From NCBI GenBank assembly GCA_035652435.1, contig DASRDU010000095.1, positions 1 through 64,000 on the forward strand: a DNA stretch of 64,000 bases. The letters are read 5' to 3'. Position numbers and translations under genes: made by a program. Of this stretch, positions 63,247 to 64,000 are shown piece after piece. This DNA comes from DASRDU01 sp035652435 (GTDB lineage Bacteria > Acidobacteriota > Blastocatellia > RBC074). Each line of letters opens with the position of its first letter. Position 1 is the first letter of the stretch. The notes beneath the pieces were generated by a model. It worked only from the letters and a program-made list of their open reading frames with translations. It was not told the DNA's origin and searched no databases.

Positions 63247-64000
63247 ATGGAAGAGAAAGACAAACGCCCTGACATCAGTGAACTGCTCGCCGCCCACAGG
63301 CGCGAGCGGGAAGAATTAAAGTGGGAAGGAACCTTCCGGGACTACTTCGAGCAGGTCTTATCCAATCCTCGTATCGCGCAACTTTCTCACGCCCGAATCT
63401 GCGACATGATCCTCGACGCCGGAGTCGAAAAGATCAACGAAGGCAGTCCGGACGAAGTGTCCCGCTACAACTTTTTCAGCGAGGAACTCTTCGGGATTGA
63501 CGAGCCGATCTCGCAGGTCGTCGAGTATTTCAAGTCCGCGGGCCAGCGCCTCGAAGTCCGCAAGCGCATCCTGCTGCTGATGGGCCCGGTCGGCGGCGGT
63601 AAATCAACCATCGTCATGATGCTCAAGCGCGGGCTCGAGCGCTGGACGCACACCACCCCCGGCGCGGTTTACGCCATCAAAGGCTGCCCGATGCACGAAG
63701 AGCCGCTGCACCTGATCCCGGCGGAGTTGCGGCCCGAAATCGAAAAGCATTACGGCATTTATATCGAAGGTGAACTCTGCCCCCAGTGTCGTTATTATCT
63801 GGAACACAATTACAACGGCAGGCATGAGGACATGATGGTCGAGCGCATCGTCTTCTCCGAAAAAGACCGCGTCGGCATCGGCACCTTCGCCCCCTCCGAC
63901 CCGAAATCGCAGGACATTACCGAGCTGACCGGCTCGATTGACCTCTCCACCATCGGCGAGATCGGCGTCGAATCAGACCCGCGCGCTTACCGCTTCGACG
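63247..64000 (+). CDS. prkA: PrkA-type serine protein kinase, N-terminal part
   Basis: The first 251 codons run off the window. The product starts MEEKDKRPDISELLAAHRRE, then FRDYFEQVLSNPRIAQLSHARICDMI, NFFSEELFGIDEPISQVVEYF, the AAA Walker A MGPVGGGKST (about residues 112-121) and the zinc-like pair CPQCRYY. DPKSQDITELTGSIDLSTIGEIG is a PrkA signature. The full family protein is about 640-690 residues. PrkA is an AAA+ protein linked to stress and sporulation phosphorylation or protease-like activity, usually followed by yeaH and spoVR, which would lie beyond the edge. Confidence 0.95.
   Translation, partial: MEEKDKRPDISELLAAHRREREELKWEGTFRDYFEQVLSNPRIAQLSHARICDMILDAGVEKINEGSPDEVSRYNFFSEELFGIDEPISQVVEYFKSAGQRLEVRKRILLLMGPVGGGKSTIVMMLKRGLERWTHTTPGAVYAIKGCPMHEEPLHLIPAELRPEIEKHYGIYIEGELCPQCRYYLEHNYNGRHEDMMVERIVFSEKDRVGIGTFAPSDPKSQDITELTGSIDLSTIGEIGVESDPRAYRFD

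Overview
The window reads as a high-GC bacterial chromosome segment, most likely from an Acidobacteriota member near Blastocatellia. The reasons are an NHL-repeat protein ending in the 'Solibacter' C-terminal domain, a sigma factor coupled to a TolB-repeat Ser/Thr kinase, many secreted proteins of unknown function, and PrkA, Si-specific transhydrogenase and M16 genes. The taxon is inferred from gene style only; there is no rRNA here.

Region 1 (1-8518) is accessory DNA that looks like a plasmid or integrative element. Almost all of its genes lie on the minus strand, each with a strong AAGGAG-type ribosome binding site. They are a DUF4326 protein, SSB, a large unknown protein, a RecD-like helicase, a YkgJ-type cysteine protein, an extra DNA polymerase sliding clamp, and a DUF2997/DUF1257/AAA-ATPase (Ycf35/Ycf46-like) cassette. 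A gap at 3014-3108 holds two perfect DnaA boxes. A broken Fic gene sits inside the block.

Region 2 (8519-15183) is a scar zone. A 1169-bp IS1-like element with 25-bp inverted repeats separates an AAA ATPase that lacks its N-terminus from an NHL-repeat protein that also lacks its N-terminus. The flanks show no target duplication, so this is a rearrangement or an assembly joint at a repeated IS. Downstream are a decayed IS5-type transposase, a decayed copy of the tRNA-Glu 3' half with its terminator hairpin, a lone receiver protein and a 131-bp inverted-repeat element.

Region 3 (15184-30096) holds a subtilase with a GVIFGD-repeat tail, an acetyltransferase, a membrane hybrid histidine kinase and a convergent NtrC-type regulator. 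After these come tRNA-Glu(CUC), argS, a C5-methyltransferase/Vsr pair, a hendecad coiled-coil protein, nadA with a tandem operator, sthA and a ROK protein.

Region 4 (30097-47057) contains two secreted proteins translated with overlap (the second a phosphodiesterase-like enzyme), a GGDEF/EAL protein whose membrane domain matches that of the kinase in region 3, a TPR protein and a zinc alcohol dehydrogenase. It also has a cysteine-cluster protein, a LysR regulator and a four-gene minus-strand run: barrel-like protein, secreted protein, SGNH hydrolase and glcD.

Region 5 (47226-64000) is mainly housekeeping. It has moaA, a frameshifted Uma2 gene, a TPP riboswitch with thiC, a ScyD/ScyE-like secreted protein, the sigma factor/kinase pair, tpx, a third cysteine-cluster protein, ttcA, thiL, an M16 peptidase and the start of prkA. 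Thiamine is represented twice (thiC, thiL). All assignments rest on reading the sequence; no database search was run.
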